Assembly (NCBI GenBank): GCA_900757655.1
Contig: CAAEOT010000015.1
Coordinates: 1 to 45,853 of the forward strand
Direction: 5' to 3'
Origin: an uncultured Oscillospiraceae bacterium
GTDB taxonomy: Bacteria; Bacillota; Clostridia; Oscillospirales; Oscillospiraceae
Length of the DNA stretch: 45,853 bases
Shown in pieces: positions 14,741 to 22,367 of this stretch. The notes below the pieces were generated by a model. The model was not told where the DNA came from and ran no database searches. It was given only the letters and a program-made list of their open reading frames with translations. A program made the translations under genes and the position numbers. Position 1 is the stretch's first letter; each line of letters begins with the position of its first letter.

Positions 14741-14992
14741 TTATTCGGTTTTTTCTTCGCACAGCAGGTCTTTAAATAGGACGCTCATGTAATCGCTGCG
14801 GCCATACAGAACTCGGTCAATGTAGACATCGCTATACGTCGATTCTTTCACCGTGCATTCCTTTGTATGTAGCCATCCCAGGCAATAACTGGAGAACAGT
14901 TTTTGCGTTGTGGCCGTCGGTAAGAGAACTCCATTTTCCAAAGCCGCTTTGTGCTTTGCGGCTTTCACTTTGGCTTCCCGATATGTTTTCAC
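14741..14992 (-). pseudogene. Truncated tyrosine recombinase (phage-type integrase) remnant
   Basis: An 83-codon fragment. KTYREAKVKAAKHKAAL is typical of the linker after the arm-binding domain of Gram-positive phage/ICE integrases. FSSYCLGWLHTKECTVKESTY matches the SAM-like core-binding domain (pattern F-x-x-x-x-x-x-W-L...V-K-E-S-T-Y). After about residue 65 the sequence diverges and stops; the catalytic domain with its R-H-R-Y residues is absent. Upstream (14993 to about 15085) similar basic coding-like sequence continues in other frames with stops, indicating frameshifts. It is AT-rich like the gene at 14114. It is a relic of an element once integrated near tRNA-Pro. Confidence 0.65.
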
Positions 14993-15123
14993 ATATCTTT
15001 GTCTTTATGAGCATAGTTTTTATCTTGCTGACAGTCTTTTCTTTGACAATGGAATCATCGCTCCGGATTCCTTTCCTTTTTTAACAGATGCTTCTTTTCA
15101 ACTGAAGCGTTTAGTCGGATTCA

Positions 15124-15148
15124 CAGGATTTCTGGAGCAGAAATCCTG
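15124..15148. repeat. Inverted repeat in the relic region before thrE
   Basis: Perfect 11-bp arms CAGGATTTCTG / CAGAAATCCTG with a 3-bp loop, without a T-run on either side, so not a terminator. The rest of 14993-15228 shows only the decayed integrase 5' region and nothing else recognisable. Confidence 0.6.
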
Positions 15149-15228
15149 CTGTGCCTCCGCATCTGGGCACAGTAAGGGAGTGCTGCTTCTTGGGGAAAAA
15201 TATCGGCACAAAAACCACCGCATCCCCG

Positions 15229-15295
15229 TTGATTTGTACAGTAAAATGTGTTACGCTGTCGTCGCTGGAAGCCCGGCCTTGGCCGGGAAATTTTT
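15229..15295 (+). promoter_or_regulatory. thrE leader: weak promoter and terminator-like hairpin
   Basis: A weak promoter candidate is TTGATT (15229-15234), 17-bp spacer, TACGCT (15252-15257). A GC hairpin CCCGGC-CTTG-GCCGGG (15272-15287) followed by AAATTTTT ends 18 bp before the thrE ATG. Any transcript entering thrE must read through this terminator-like element. Confidence 0.4.
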
Positions 15296-15313
15296 GCTTA
15301 TGGGAAGACAGGT

Positions 15314-16555
15314 ATGGACTATTATCTTCTTGCAGATATGACGGTGCAGATCGGCTACGAGCTCGCAGTCGCCGGGGCGGAGACGTACCGGGTCGAGGAG
15401 ACCATGCGCCGTGTGATCGAGGCATATGGCACGGAGGGACAGGCGTTTGCCATCCCGAACTGTGTTGCGGTGAGCTTCGTGACGCCGAATACGAAGCCGC
15501 TGACCATCATGAAGCGCGTGGGCTACCATGGCAACGACCTCGAGCGCATTGAAAAGCTCAACGCGCTCAGCCGGCGCATCTGCGCCGAGGTGCCGGATCC
15601 GGAGACGGCGCAGCGCTGGCTCAAAGAGACGACGGCCGCCGTCCGCAGCTACGCCGTGTGGATATATTACCTCGGCAATTTCATGGCGGCGGCGGGCTTT
15701 TGCTGCGTCTTCGGCGGCACGGTGCGCGACTGGCTCTGGGCAGGGCTGAGCGGCCTGACCATTGGCTTTGTGACGCGCTGCATGGACCGGCTGGAGGTCA
15801 ACCCGTTTTTCAGCACCATTGCGGCGTCCTTTCTCATGGCGCTGCCGGCGTATGTCGCTGCCGGCCTCGGCTGGCTCGACTGTGTGGCGGTCGTCATCAT
15901 CGGCGCGCTGATGCTGCTGGTGCCCGGACTGCTCATCACGAACTCCATGCGCGACATCATCTACGGTGACACGAGCTCCGGCGTCAGCCGCATCGTGCAG
16001 GTGCTGCTCTCGGCGTTTGCCATCGCGCTCGGTACGGCGGCGGCGTGGCATGTTACGACCCCGATCTGCGGCCATGCGGAGGCGGCCGCAGCGCTGACCT
16101 ATCCGCTCTGGGCGCAGGGTCTCGCGACGTTTGTCGCCTGCCTTGGATTTGTGATCCTGTTTAATGTCCACGACTGGGGCAGCGTTTTATGTGCGCTCGG
16201 CAGCGCGCTGACCTGGATCGTTTACCTGCTGTGCAGCCGGGCAGGGGGCAGCGTTTACAGCGCAAACTTTTTCTCCGAGGTCGTGGCGGCGGTCTATTCC
16301 GAGGGCATGGGCCGCTGGCGCAAGTGCCCGGTCACGTCGTATCTGGTCATTTCCAGCATTCCGCTGCTGCCTGGCGCCGGTATTTATTATACGATGAGCA
16401 TCGGTCTCTCGGGTGAGGTGCAGGAGGCGCTGCAGAAGGGACTGGAGACCGCCGGAATCGCGGGCAGCCTGGCTGTCGGTATCCTGCTGGTGTCGACAGT
16501 GTTTCGTGCAGTAAATGCACGCAGGCGCCGCGCATCTGCACCCGGACGCAAATAA
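15314..16555 (+). CDS. Threonine/serine exporter family protein (fused ThrE)
   Basis: 413 aa. An N-terminal cytoplasmic domain (about 1-115; QIGYELAVAGAETYRVEETM, FVTPNT) resembles the hydrolase-like DUF1212 part of ThrE. Roughly ten membrane segments follow, covering both the DUF1212 membrane half and the ThrE_2 (DUF3815) half in a single chain; many Firmicutes split these into two genes. The family exports threonine and serine by proton-motive force. The ATG at 15314 (MDYYLLADMTVQ) was chosen because conservation begins there; the frame is open upstream to 15248 but crosses the leader hairpin. The HAD gene follows after 16 bp and is probably co-transcribed. Confidence 0.88.
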   Translation: MDYYLLADMTVQIGYELAVAGAETYRVEETMRRVIEAYGTEGQAFAIPNCVAVSFVTPNTKPLTIMKRVGYHGNDLERIEKLNALSRRICAEVPDPETAQRWLKETTAAVRSYAVWIYYLGNFMAAAGFCCVFGGTVRDWLWAGLSGLTIGFVTRCMDRLEVNPFFSTIAASFLMALPAYVAAGLGWLDCVAVVIIGALMLLVPGLLITNSMRDIIYGDTSSGVSRIVQVLLSAFAIALGTAAAWHVTTPICGHAEAAAALTYPLWAQGLATFVACLGFVILFNVHDWGSVLCALGSALTWIVYLLCSRAGGSVYSANFFSEVVAAVYSEGMGRWRKCPVTSYLVISSIPLLPGAGIYYTMSIGLSGEVQEALQKGLETAGIAGSLAVGILLVSTVFRAVNARRRRASAPGRK

Positions 16556-16571
16556 ACAGGGGGGGCGAACC

Positions 16572-17255
16572 ATGGAAAAATCGACTGTACTATTGTTTGA
16601 TATTGATAATACGCTGCTGGACTTCAGCGCCGGTGCGATGCAGGCGATGGAGGAGATCTTCCTCGAGGCCGGTCTGCCGTATGCGCCGGAGATGTTCACC
16701 GTGTTTCAGGTGGAGAACGATAAGCTCTGGGCGCGGATCGAGCGCGGCGAGCTGACGATCGCCGGGCTGCGGGACGTGCGCTGGCAGACGATCCTGGCGC
16801 GGCTCGGGCTGGAGGCTGACGGCGCGGCGATGGAGGATGCGTTCCGCGACCGTCTGCATGAGAGCGCGGTCCCGGTCGCGGGCGCGCCGGAGGTGCTGGC
16901 GCGGCTGCATGGGAAATACCGCCTGTGCGCTGCAAGCAACGGGCCGTATGCGCAGCAGGTGAACCGTCTGCGCCGGGCCGGGATGCTCGATGCGTTTGAG
17001 CGGCTGTTTATCTCTGGGCAGCTGGGCGCGGAGAAGCCGAGCGGGGTGTTTTTCGACCGGTGTCTGGCGCAGCTGCCGGGTGTTCGGCCGGAGCAGTGCC
17101 TTATGATCGGTGATTCGCTCACGGCGGACATTGCGGGCGGCAGGGCAGCAGGGATGCAGACCTGCTGGTTCGACCCCGCCGACCGCGGTGCGGCTTTGCC
17201 GCCCCAGGCGGACTGGCGTATCACGCGGCTGGAAGAATTACTGGCCATTCTATAA
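16572..17255 (+). CDS. HAD-superfamily hydrolase, YjjG-like nucleotidase
   Basis: 227 aa. HAD motif I LFDIDNTLLDF (nucleophile Asp), a helical C1 cap of about 80 residues, motif II AASNGP, motif III Lys in GAEKPSGVFFD and motif IV MIGDSLTADIAGG are all present. The arrangement matches YjjG/HAD-IA phosphatases that dephosphorylate (d)UMP or other pyrimidine nucleotides for house-cleaning. Start ATG at 16572 follows GGGGGGGCG. It ends in a terminator at 17261. Exact substrate cannot be assigned. Confidence 0.88.
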   Translation: MEKSTVLLFDIDNTLLDFSAGAMQAMEEIFLEAGLPYAPEMFTVFQVENDKLWARIERGELTIAGLRDVRWQTILARLGLEADGAAMEDAFRDRLHESAVPVAGAPEVLARLHGKYRLCAASNGPYAQQVNRLRRAGMLDAFERLFISGQLGAEKPSGVFFDRCLAQLPGVRPEQCLMIGDSLTADIAGGRAAGMQTCWFDPADRGAALPPQADWRITRLEELLAIL

Positions 17256-17260
17256 AGACG

Positions 17261-17298
17261 AAAAGGAGCGCTCGCGGATATGTGCGGGCGCTCCTTTT
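17261..17298 (+). terminator. Terminator of thrE-HAD operon
   Basis: AAAAGGAGCGCTCGC / GCGGGCGCTCCTTTT hairpin, 5 bp past the stop codon. Confidence 0.8.
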
Positions 17299-17323
17299 GC
17301 ATATGTATATAGACTATAGACGC

Positions 17324-17355
17324 AAAACGCGGGCGCAGATTGCTCTGCACCCGCG
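17324..17355 (-). terminator. Terminator of the enoate-reductase-like gene
   Basis: Minus-strand stem GCGGGTGCAGA / TCTGCGCCCGC followed by a short T-run (complement of AAAA at 17324-17327). Confidence 0.7.
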
Positions 17356-17387
17356 CGGGTCTTATGTATTTCGGTGTCAGCCGAAGA

Positions 17388-19451
17388 TCAGATCTTCATG
17401 CAGACATCCCATGCACGCCAGATGACGGTGCGCAGGTTGCCAATGGCAACGCAGTCACCGACGCGGTGCACGTGACGGCCCTTGTCGCCAACCGGAGCCG
17501 GCACGAAGCCGATGCCGTTGATGACGTTGTCGCAAGCGACCTCGAAGGTCTTGCCGTCCTGACCCTTGACGGTAACGCCGCCGTCGTGGATCTCGGTGAT
17601 GGTGGAGTGCAGGTAGGTCGGAACCTTGTGGTACTCCATCGCGTCACGCAGGAAGGAGGTGTTGGCAAGGCAGGTAGCCTGAGCAGCAACCAGGTCGCCG
17701 GCGTACTCGACAATGATCGGGTGCTTGCCCTGGAGGATCAGGTCGTAAGCCGCCTCGCAGGAGGACTGGCCGCCGCCGAAGAACAGGACCTTGTCGCCGA
17801 CTTCCTTCTTCTCCTTGAGCAGCTCGGTGAAGCTCATGGTCTTCTCGAAGCCCGGGATCATGGGCATGGTTCTCGGCACGGAGCCGGTGGCCACGATGAT
17901 CTCGTCGAAGCCGCGCATGGTGCCAAGGTCGGTGACCTCGGTGTTGAAGCGGATATCGATACCCTGCTTCGCGACTTCCTTCTTGTACCACTCAATGAGT
18001 TCCTTGTCGTTCTCTTTGAAGCTCATCGCGGAAGCGGTGAGGAACAGGCCGCCGAGCTCGTTGGTCTTCTCGAAGAGGACCGGCTTGTGGCCGCGCTTCT
18101 TGAGCACGAGCGCGCACTCCATGCCGCCGATGCCGCCGCCGATGATGGCGACCTTCTTCGGGTTCTTGGTCGGGACGATCTTATACTTGTTGTGCTGCAT
18201 GGTCGTCGGGTTCAGCGCGCAGCGGCCCAGGTGCAGGGAATCCTGCGTGCTCTGGATGTTCGCGGTGCCCTTGAACTTCGCAAAGTTGAAGCAGCCGTTG
18301 TGGCAGCGGATGCAGGGCTTGATCTCGTCCTGACGGCCCTCGAGGATCTTGTGGATCCACTCGGGGTCAACGAGGTTCTGACGCGCGATGGCAACTGCAT
18401 CGAGACGGCCGGCAGCGATCTCTTCCGCGGCCTTGACCGGATCCATACGGCCGGCGCAGGCGACGGGCTTGTCGGTGAACTTCTTGATGTGCTCGACGTA
18501 CTCGAGGTTGCAGTTGTCGGGCATATACTGAGGCGGATGTGCCCAGTACCATGCGTCGTAAGTACCGTTGTCGCAGTTGAACATGTCGTAGCCGGCATCG
18601 CCCAGGTACTTGATGGCCTTCTCGGACTCAGCCATGTCACGGCCGAACTCTTCGAAGTCGGTCTCATACGGCATAGCGCCCTTGCCCCATGCTTTGGTCT
18701 TGGAGACGACGGAGTAACGCAGGGACACCGGGAAGTCGGCGCCGGCCTGACGCTTGATGGACTGCACGATCTCGACCGGGAAACGGAAACGGTTCTCGAA
18801 AGAGCCGCCGTACTCGTCGGTACGATGGTTCCAGTTGGCGATGGTGAACTGGTCAAGCAGATAGCCTTCGTGGACAGCGTGGATCTCAACGCCGTCGACA
18901 CCGGCCTCACGCAGCAGCTTTGCGGTCTTGCCGAACGCATCGACCATCTCGTGGATCTCTTCGACGGTCATCGGGCGGGAGAGCATGTCCTCCTGCCAAC
19001 GGTTCGGGGTAGCGGAAGCGGAAGCGCAGCAGTAGCTGACGTCGATGACGGGCTTGGCAAGGGCGCCGAGCACCTTGTTGTTGTTCAGAGTGACCATCCA
19101 GGGGGCAACAGCCATGGAACGGCCGAAACCAGCGGCGAGCTGAATGAACAGCTTGGAGCCGGTCTTGTGATACTCGACCATGTAGTCGGCGAGTTCCTTG
19201 AACATCTTCTTGTTCTGCCAGAGCCATCTGCGGCCCATGGTGTCACGGACACACTGCATGCCCGGGAGAACCAGACCGACGCCGTCCTGTGCACGGTTGA
19301 GCAGGAAGTTCGCAGCTTCCTTATCAAAGTGGCAGGGCTCCAGCCATCCAAACAGAGAGGTGCCGCCCATGGAGCACTGGACAATGCGGTTTTTGATTTC
19401 GACATTGCCAATCTTCCACGGAGTAAATAGCGCGCTATACTTTTCGTCCAT
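17388..19451 (-). CDS. Flavin/[4Fe-4S] enoate reductase-like enzyme (Old Yellow Enzyme/FadH family)
   Basis: 687 aa from the ATG at 19451; an ATG three codons upstream (19460) directly abuts the AAGGAAGG ribosome site, so I prefer 19451. An OYE-type TIM barrel (1-365) binds FMN; HAVHEGYLLDQF contains the active-site His/Tyr region and EYGGSFENRFRF is the family signature. A [4Fe-4S] site follows (C380, C383, C387 and C411 in CIRCHNGC...GRCALNP), then an FAD/NAD(P)H module (IIGGGIGGMECALVLKKRG; IVATGS; FFGGGQSSCEAA). Relatives reduce C=C bonds: 2,4-dienoyl-CoA reductase, FldZ cinnamate reductase, BaiCD/BaiH steroid reductases, 2-enoate reductase. Spacing between the third and fourth Cys (23 residues) is about twice that of FadH. 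Substrate unknown. Confidence 0.9.
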   Translation of the reverse strand: MDEKYSALFTPWKIGNVEIKNRIVQCSMGGTSLFGWLEPCHFDKEAANFLLNRAQDGVGLVLPGMQCVRDTMGRRWLWQNKKMFKELADYMVEYHKTGSKLFIQLAAGFGRSMAVAPWMVTLNNNKVLGALAKPVIDVSYCCASASATPNRWQEDMLSRPMTVEEIHEMVDAFGKTAKLLREAGVDGVEIHAVHEGYLLDQFTIANWNHRTDEYGGSFENRFRFPVEIVQSIKRQAGADFPVSLRYSVVSKTKAWGKGAMPYETDFEEFGRDMAESEKAIKYLGDAGYDMFNCDNGTYDAWYWAHPPQYMPDNCNLEYVEHIKKFTDKPVACAGRMDPVKAAEEIAAGRLDAVAIARQNLVDPEWIHKILEGRQDEIKPCIRCHNGCFNFAKFKGTANIQSTQDSLHLGRCALNPTTMQHNKYKIVPTKNPKKVAIIGGGIGGMECALVLKKRGHKPVLFEKTNELGGLFLTASAMSFKENDKELIEWYKKEVAKQGIDIRFNTEVTDLGTMRGFDEIIVATGSVPRTMPMIPGFEKTMSFTELLKEKKEVGDKVLFFGGGQSSCEAAYDLILQGKHPIIVEYAGDLVAAQATCLANTSFLRDAMEYHKVPTYLHSTITEIHDGGVTVKGQDGKTFEVACDNVINGIGFVPAPVGDKGRHVHRVGDCVAIGNLRTVIWRAWDVCMKI

Positions 19452-19576
19452 GAAATACATCCTTCCTTTTTCTTTTATTACGAAGATGATTTGGCCGTTG
19501 CTCGCGGCAGATCATCGAACGTTTGCGTAAGCATGACACCGTAGTGCAGTGAACACGATGCATACATACTGCGCAT

Positions 19577-19605
19577 ATCATAACATACTTTTTGACAAAA
19601 AGCAA
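19577..19605 (-). promoter_or_regulatory. Promoter of the enoate-reductase-like gene
   Basis: Minus-strand -35 TTGCTT (19600-19605), 17-bp spacer, -10 TATGAT (19577-19582); both hexamers are identical to those of the dehydratase operon promoter at 3238-3266. The leader is about 118 nt. The rest of 19606-19800 is AT-rich with an inverted repeat GTCAAT...ATTGAC near 19754-19775 and no gene. Confidence 0.65.
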
Positions 19606-19802
19606 TGAAATAAAATCGACCGGCTCGTATATTTTGCTCACAAAAAGCGTAAAAGTGTGACACCAGAGGAAGAAAGCGTCTGGAAATTCCAAAAAGAAGC
19701 AGCGCGACAGAAAACCAACGTTTAGTCAAATAATGGTATATTTTTTGGCGGCGTGTCAATTTTCAGACACATTGACTTCCGGGTGTTCAGCGAAAAAACT
19801 AC

Positions 19803-19831
19803 TTGAAATCCAGCGGCGACTGTGCTATGTT
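19803..19831 (+). promoter_or_regulatory. Promoter of HD-domain gene
   Basis: -35 TTGAAA (19803-19808), 17-bp spacer, -10 TATGTT (19826-19831). TAGGAGG lies just before the ATG at 19885. Confidence 0.65.
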
Positions 19832-19884
19832 AATGCTATTCTTTCTTAGACCTACAAAAAAGATATGTATTAGGAGGCTTTGCT

Positions 19885-20463
19885 ATGAGCAAGCAACTGA
19901 ACCGGGAGGAAGCCTGGGCACTGTTGACGGAGTATAACCAGGATCCGTTCCATCTGCATCATGCCCGCACGGTCGAGGGTGTCATGCGCTATTTCGCGCA
20001 GGAGCTCGGTTACGGGGACGAAGTGGATTTCTGGGGCATTGTCGGCCTGCTGCATGATCTGGACTTTGAGCGCTATCCCGATCAGCACTGCATCAAGTCG
20101 CAGGAGATCATGCGCGAGCGCGACCTCGACGAGCGGCTGATCCACGCCACGGCCAGCCATGGCTATGGCATTACGGTGGACATCCAGCCGGAGCATGAGA
20201 TGGAAAAGGTGCTCTTCGCGACCGACGAGCTGACCGGCCTGATCGGCGCGGCGGCGCTGATGCGTCCGTCCAAGAGCGTGCAGGATATGGAGCTCAAGTC
20301 GCTCAAGAAGAAATATAAGAGCAGCGGTTTCGCGGCGGGCTGCTCGCGCGAGGTGATCCAACGCGGCGCGGACATGCTCGGCTGGAGCCTGGATGAGCTG
20401 CTGACACGCACACTTGACGCCATGCGTGTGGTCGAACCGCTCGTAGCCGAACAGGAAGCCTGA
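19885..20463 (+). CDS. HD-domain (HDIG-like) phosphohydrolase
   Basis: 192 aa. HD-fold metal ligands are visible: H in DPFHLHHARTVEGVM, the HD pair in GLLHDLDFERYPDQH, and a further H in ATASHGYG. The rest is helical. Such small stand-alone HD proteins hydrolyse nucleotides or phosphoesters, but the substrate is unknown; there is no RelA/SpoT or GGDEF partner. Strong ribosome site, own promoter and terminator (20468-20498), so monocistronic. It lies between the reductase gene and iscR without obvious functional link. Confidence 0.85.
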   Translation: MSKQLNREEAWALLTEYNQDPFHLHHARTVEGVMRYFAQELGYGDEVDFWGIVGLLHDLDFERYPDQHCIKSQEIMRERDLDERLIHATASHGYGITVDIQPEHEMEKVLFATDELTGLIGAAALMRPSKSVQDMELKSLKKKYKSSGFAAGCSREVIQRGADMLGWSLDELLTRTLDAMRVVEPLVAEQEA

Positions 20464-20467
20464 ATGT

Positions 20468-20498
20468 GAAAAAGCCGGGGATGCACCCCCGGCTTTTT
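20468..20498 (+). terminator. Terminator of HD-domain gene
   Basis: AAAAAGCCGGGG / CCCCCGGCTTTTT hairpin, 5-nt loop. Confidence 0.9.
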
Positions 20499-20517
20499 GT
20501 GTCTGCAACATTTGACT

Positions 20518-20545
20518 TGAATTCCTTGTGATTTGGTGGTATATT
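20518..20545 (+). promoter_or_regulatory. Promoter of iscR-like gene
   Basis: -35 TTGAAT (20518-20523), 16-bp spacer, -10 TATATT (20540-20545). The overlapping TATTAT at 20542 with an 18-bp spacer is an alternative. Confidence 0.55.
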
Positions 20546-20593
20546 ATCCTTAGCACCTGCACACGCAGCTGTGCAGCAAGGAGGCAACGGATT

Positions 20594-21004
20594 ATGGTCA
20601 TCTCAACCAAGGGACGCTATGCACTGCGCCTGATGATCGACCTGGCGCAGCATTGCGACGAGGGCTTCATCTCGCTCAAGACCGTGTCGCAGCGGCAGGA
20701 TGTGTCCCTGAAATATATGGAGGCGATCGCAGCGGCGCTCAACCGCGCGAACCTCGTCATCAGCCAGCGCGGCAAGGAGGGCGGCTACCGTCTGAGCCGG
20801 CCGGCGAGCGACATCACGGTTGCGGAGGTGCTGCACAGCACTGAGGGCAGCATGGCCGCCGTGTCGTGCCTTGAGTCCGGAGAGAACGGATGCGAGCGCG
20901 CAGCCCAATGCCTGACGCTGCCGATGTGGAAAAAGCTCGATGCCGTCATGGATAACTACCTATCCGGCGTGTCCGTGCAGGACCTGCTCGACGGGAAAGC
21001 GTAA
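20594..21004 (+). CDS. iscR: Rrf2-family Fe-S regulator, IscR-like
   Basis: 136 aa. Winged-helix block MVISTKGRYALRLMIDLAQH, recognition helix region VSLKYMEAIAAAL, wing KEGGYRLSRP, and cysteines C-x7-C-x5-C (SCLESGENGCERAAQC) that should hold a [2Fe-2S] cluster. It precedes iscS and iscU, so it most likely senses Fe-S sufficiency and controls them. The ATG at 20594 follows AAGGAGG; an in-frame upstream extension lies in the promoter. A terminator separates it from iscS, which has its own promoter, so the three are a regulon rather than a simple operon. Confidence 0.9.
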   Translation: MVISTKGRYALRLMIDLAQHCDEGFISLKTVSQRQDVSLKYMEAIAAALNRANLVISQRGKEGGYRLSRPASDITVAEVLHSTEGSMAAVSCLESGENGCERAAQCLTLPMWKKLDAVMDNYLSGVSVQDLLDGKA

Positions 21005-21014
21005 GGGCGCAACA

Positions 21015-21050
21015 GGGGGAAAGAAAAGCGTATTTTCTTTCCCCCTTTTT
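21015..21050 (+). terminator. Terminator between iscR and iscS
   Basis: GGGGGAAAGAAAA / TTTTCTTTCCCCC hairpin followed by TTTTT. Confidence 0.85.
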
Positions 21051-21058
21051 CTTTTTTA

Positions 21059-21119
21059 AATTCCTATTGACAATGCGGGAAATACATGGTATCATTTACC
21101 CACAAAACAAATAGGAATT
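21059..21119 (+). promoter_or_regulatory. iscS promoter flanked by a 10-bp inverted repeat
   Basis: -35 TTGACA (21067-21072), 17-bp spacer, -10 TATCAT (21090-21095). The arms AATTCCTATT (21059-21068) and AATAGGAATT (21110-21119) are perfect inverted copies 41 bp apart. The first overlaps the -35 and the second covers the early transcribed region, a plausible pair of IscR operator half-sites or a loop-forming arrangement. Confidence 0.6.
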
Positions 21120-21143
21120 AAAATCGAAAAGGAGGACAGTCTC

Positions 21144-22334
21144 ATGCGCGTCTACGCAGACAATGCGGCAACCACAAAACTATCCCCCGCCGCAAAGGAA
21201 GCCATGCTTCCGTACTTTGACGAGATCTACGGCAACCCCAGCACACTTTACACCCTCGGGCAGGAGGCGGCCGAGCATCTGCTCGCCTGCCGCACCGAGA
21301 TCGCGCAGCTGATTGGCGCTGCCGATCCGCGGGAGATCGTGTTTACCTCCGGCGGCAGCGAGGCCGATAATCAGGCGATCATCTCCGCCGCCATGAACGG
21401 CGCCCGTAAGGGGAAAAAACATCTGATATCCACAAAATTTGAGCACCATGCGGTGCTGCATACGCTCGATAAGCTCAGCCGTCAGGGTTTTGACGTGACG
21501 CTGCTGGATGTGCACGAAAACGGTGTTGTCCGCGTCGAGGACGTGGCTGCGGCCATCCGGGAGGACACGGCGCTCGTGTCCGTCATGTTTGCCAACAACG
21601 AGATCGGCACCATCCAGCCTATCCGCGCCATCGGCGCGCTCTGCCGTGAGCGGGGCATTCCGTTCCATACGGACGCGGTGCAGGCCGTCGGCCATGTTCC
21701 CGTGGATGTGCAGGAGATGAACATTGACCTGCTCTCGTGCTCGGCGCACAAGTTCCACGGTCCGCGCGGCGTCGGCTTCCTGTACGCCAAGCGCGGCATC
21801 CCGCTTACGAACATCATCGAGGGCGGCGCGCAGGAACGCGGCAAGCGCGGCGGCACGGAGAACACCCCGGCCATTGCCGGCATGGCCGCAGCGCTGCGCG
21901 AGGCGGTCGACCACATGGTCGAGAACACGGAGAAGGTCACGCACCTGCGCGAAACGCTCATCACCGGTCTCTCGACCATCGAGCACGCCCGGCTCAACGG
22001 AGACCGCGAGCAACGCGTGCCCGGCACGGTGAACTTCTGCTTTGAAGGCATCGAGGGCGAGTCACTGCTGCTCCTGCTTGACCGCAAGGGGATTGCCGCT
22101 TCCTCCGGCAGTGCCTGCACGTCCGGCTCGCTCGACCCCAGCCATGTGCTGCTGGCGCTTGGGCTGCCGCATGAGGTGGCGCACGGCTCGCTGCGTTTGT
22201 CTGTCGGCGAATACAACACGGACGCGGAAATGGCATACATTGTGGAGAATGTCCGGCAGGTGGTCGCCTATCTGCGCAGCATCTCTCCTGTGTGGGACGA
22301 GCTGGAGACCGGCGCGCGCCCACACCTGATCTAA
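21144..22334 (+). CDS. iscS: Cysteine desulfurase IscS/NifS
   Basis: 396 aa. PLP-dependent enzyme taking sulfur from cysteine for Fe-S assembly and tRNA thiolation. N-terminal VYADNAATTKLSP, H in KFEHHAVL, D-A-V-Q in FHTDAVQAVGHV, the PLP lysine in SCSAHKFHGPRGVG and the mobile-loop catalytic Cys in ASSGSACTSGSLDPSHVL identify the NifS/IscS group (short loop, class I). Followed after 33 bp by iscU. Likely under IscR control through the inverted repeat at its promoter. Confidence 0.96.
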   Translation: MRVYADNAATTKLSPAAKEAMLPYFDEIYGNPSTLYTLGQEAAEHLLACRTEIAQLIGAADPREIVFTSGGSEADNQAIISAAMNGARKGKKHLISTKFEHHAVLHTLDKLSRQGFDVTLLDVHENGVVRVEDVAAAIREDTALVSVMFANNEIGTIQPIRAIGALCRERGIPFHTDAVQAVGHVPVDVQEMNIDLLSCSAHKFHGPRGVGFLYAKRGIPLTNIIEGGAQERGKRGGTENTPAIAGMAAALREAVDHMVENTEKVTHLRETLITGLSTIEHARLNGDREQRVPGTVNFCFEGIEGESLLLLLDRKGIAASSGSACTSGSLDPSHVLLALGLPHEVAHGSLRLSVGEYNTDAEMAYIVENVRQVVAYLRSISPVWDELETGARPHLI

Positions 22335-22367
22335 CACAAATCGAATCGATACAAAGGAGGCTTTCCT

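Noticed and set aside
14011..15313. A duplicated tRNA-Pro 3' end that would mark attR
   Set aside because: I looked for the T-arm and acceptor sequence downstream and did not find a copy.
17340..19430. Plus-strand open frame of nearly 700 codons opposite the enoate-reductase-like gene
   Set aside because: It is the antisense shadow of a clearly conserved flavoenzyme. Its translation is low-complexity (V, L, D, G, H) with no ribosome site or family match.
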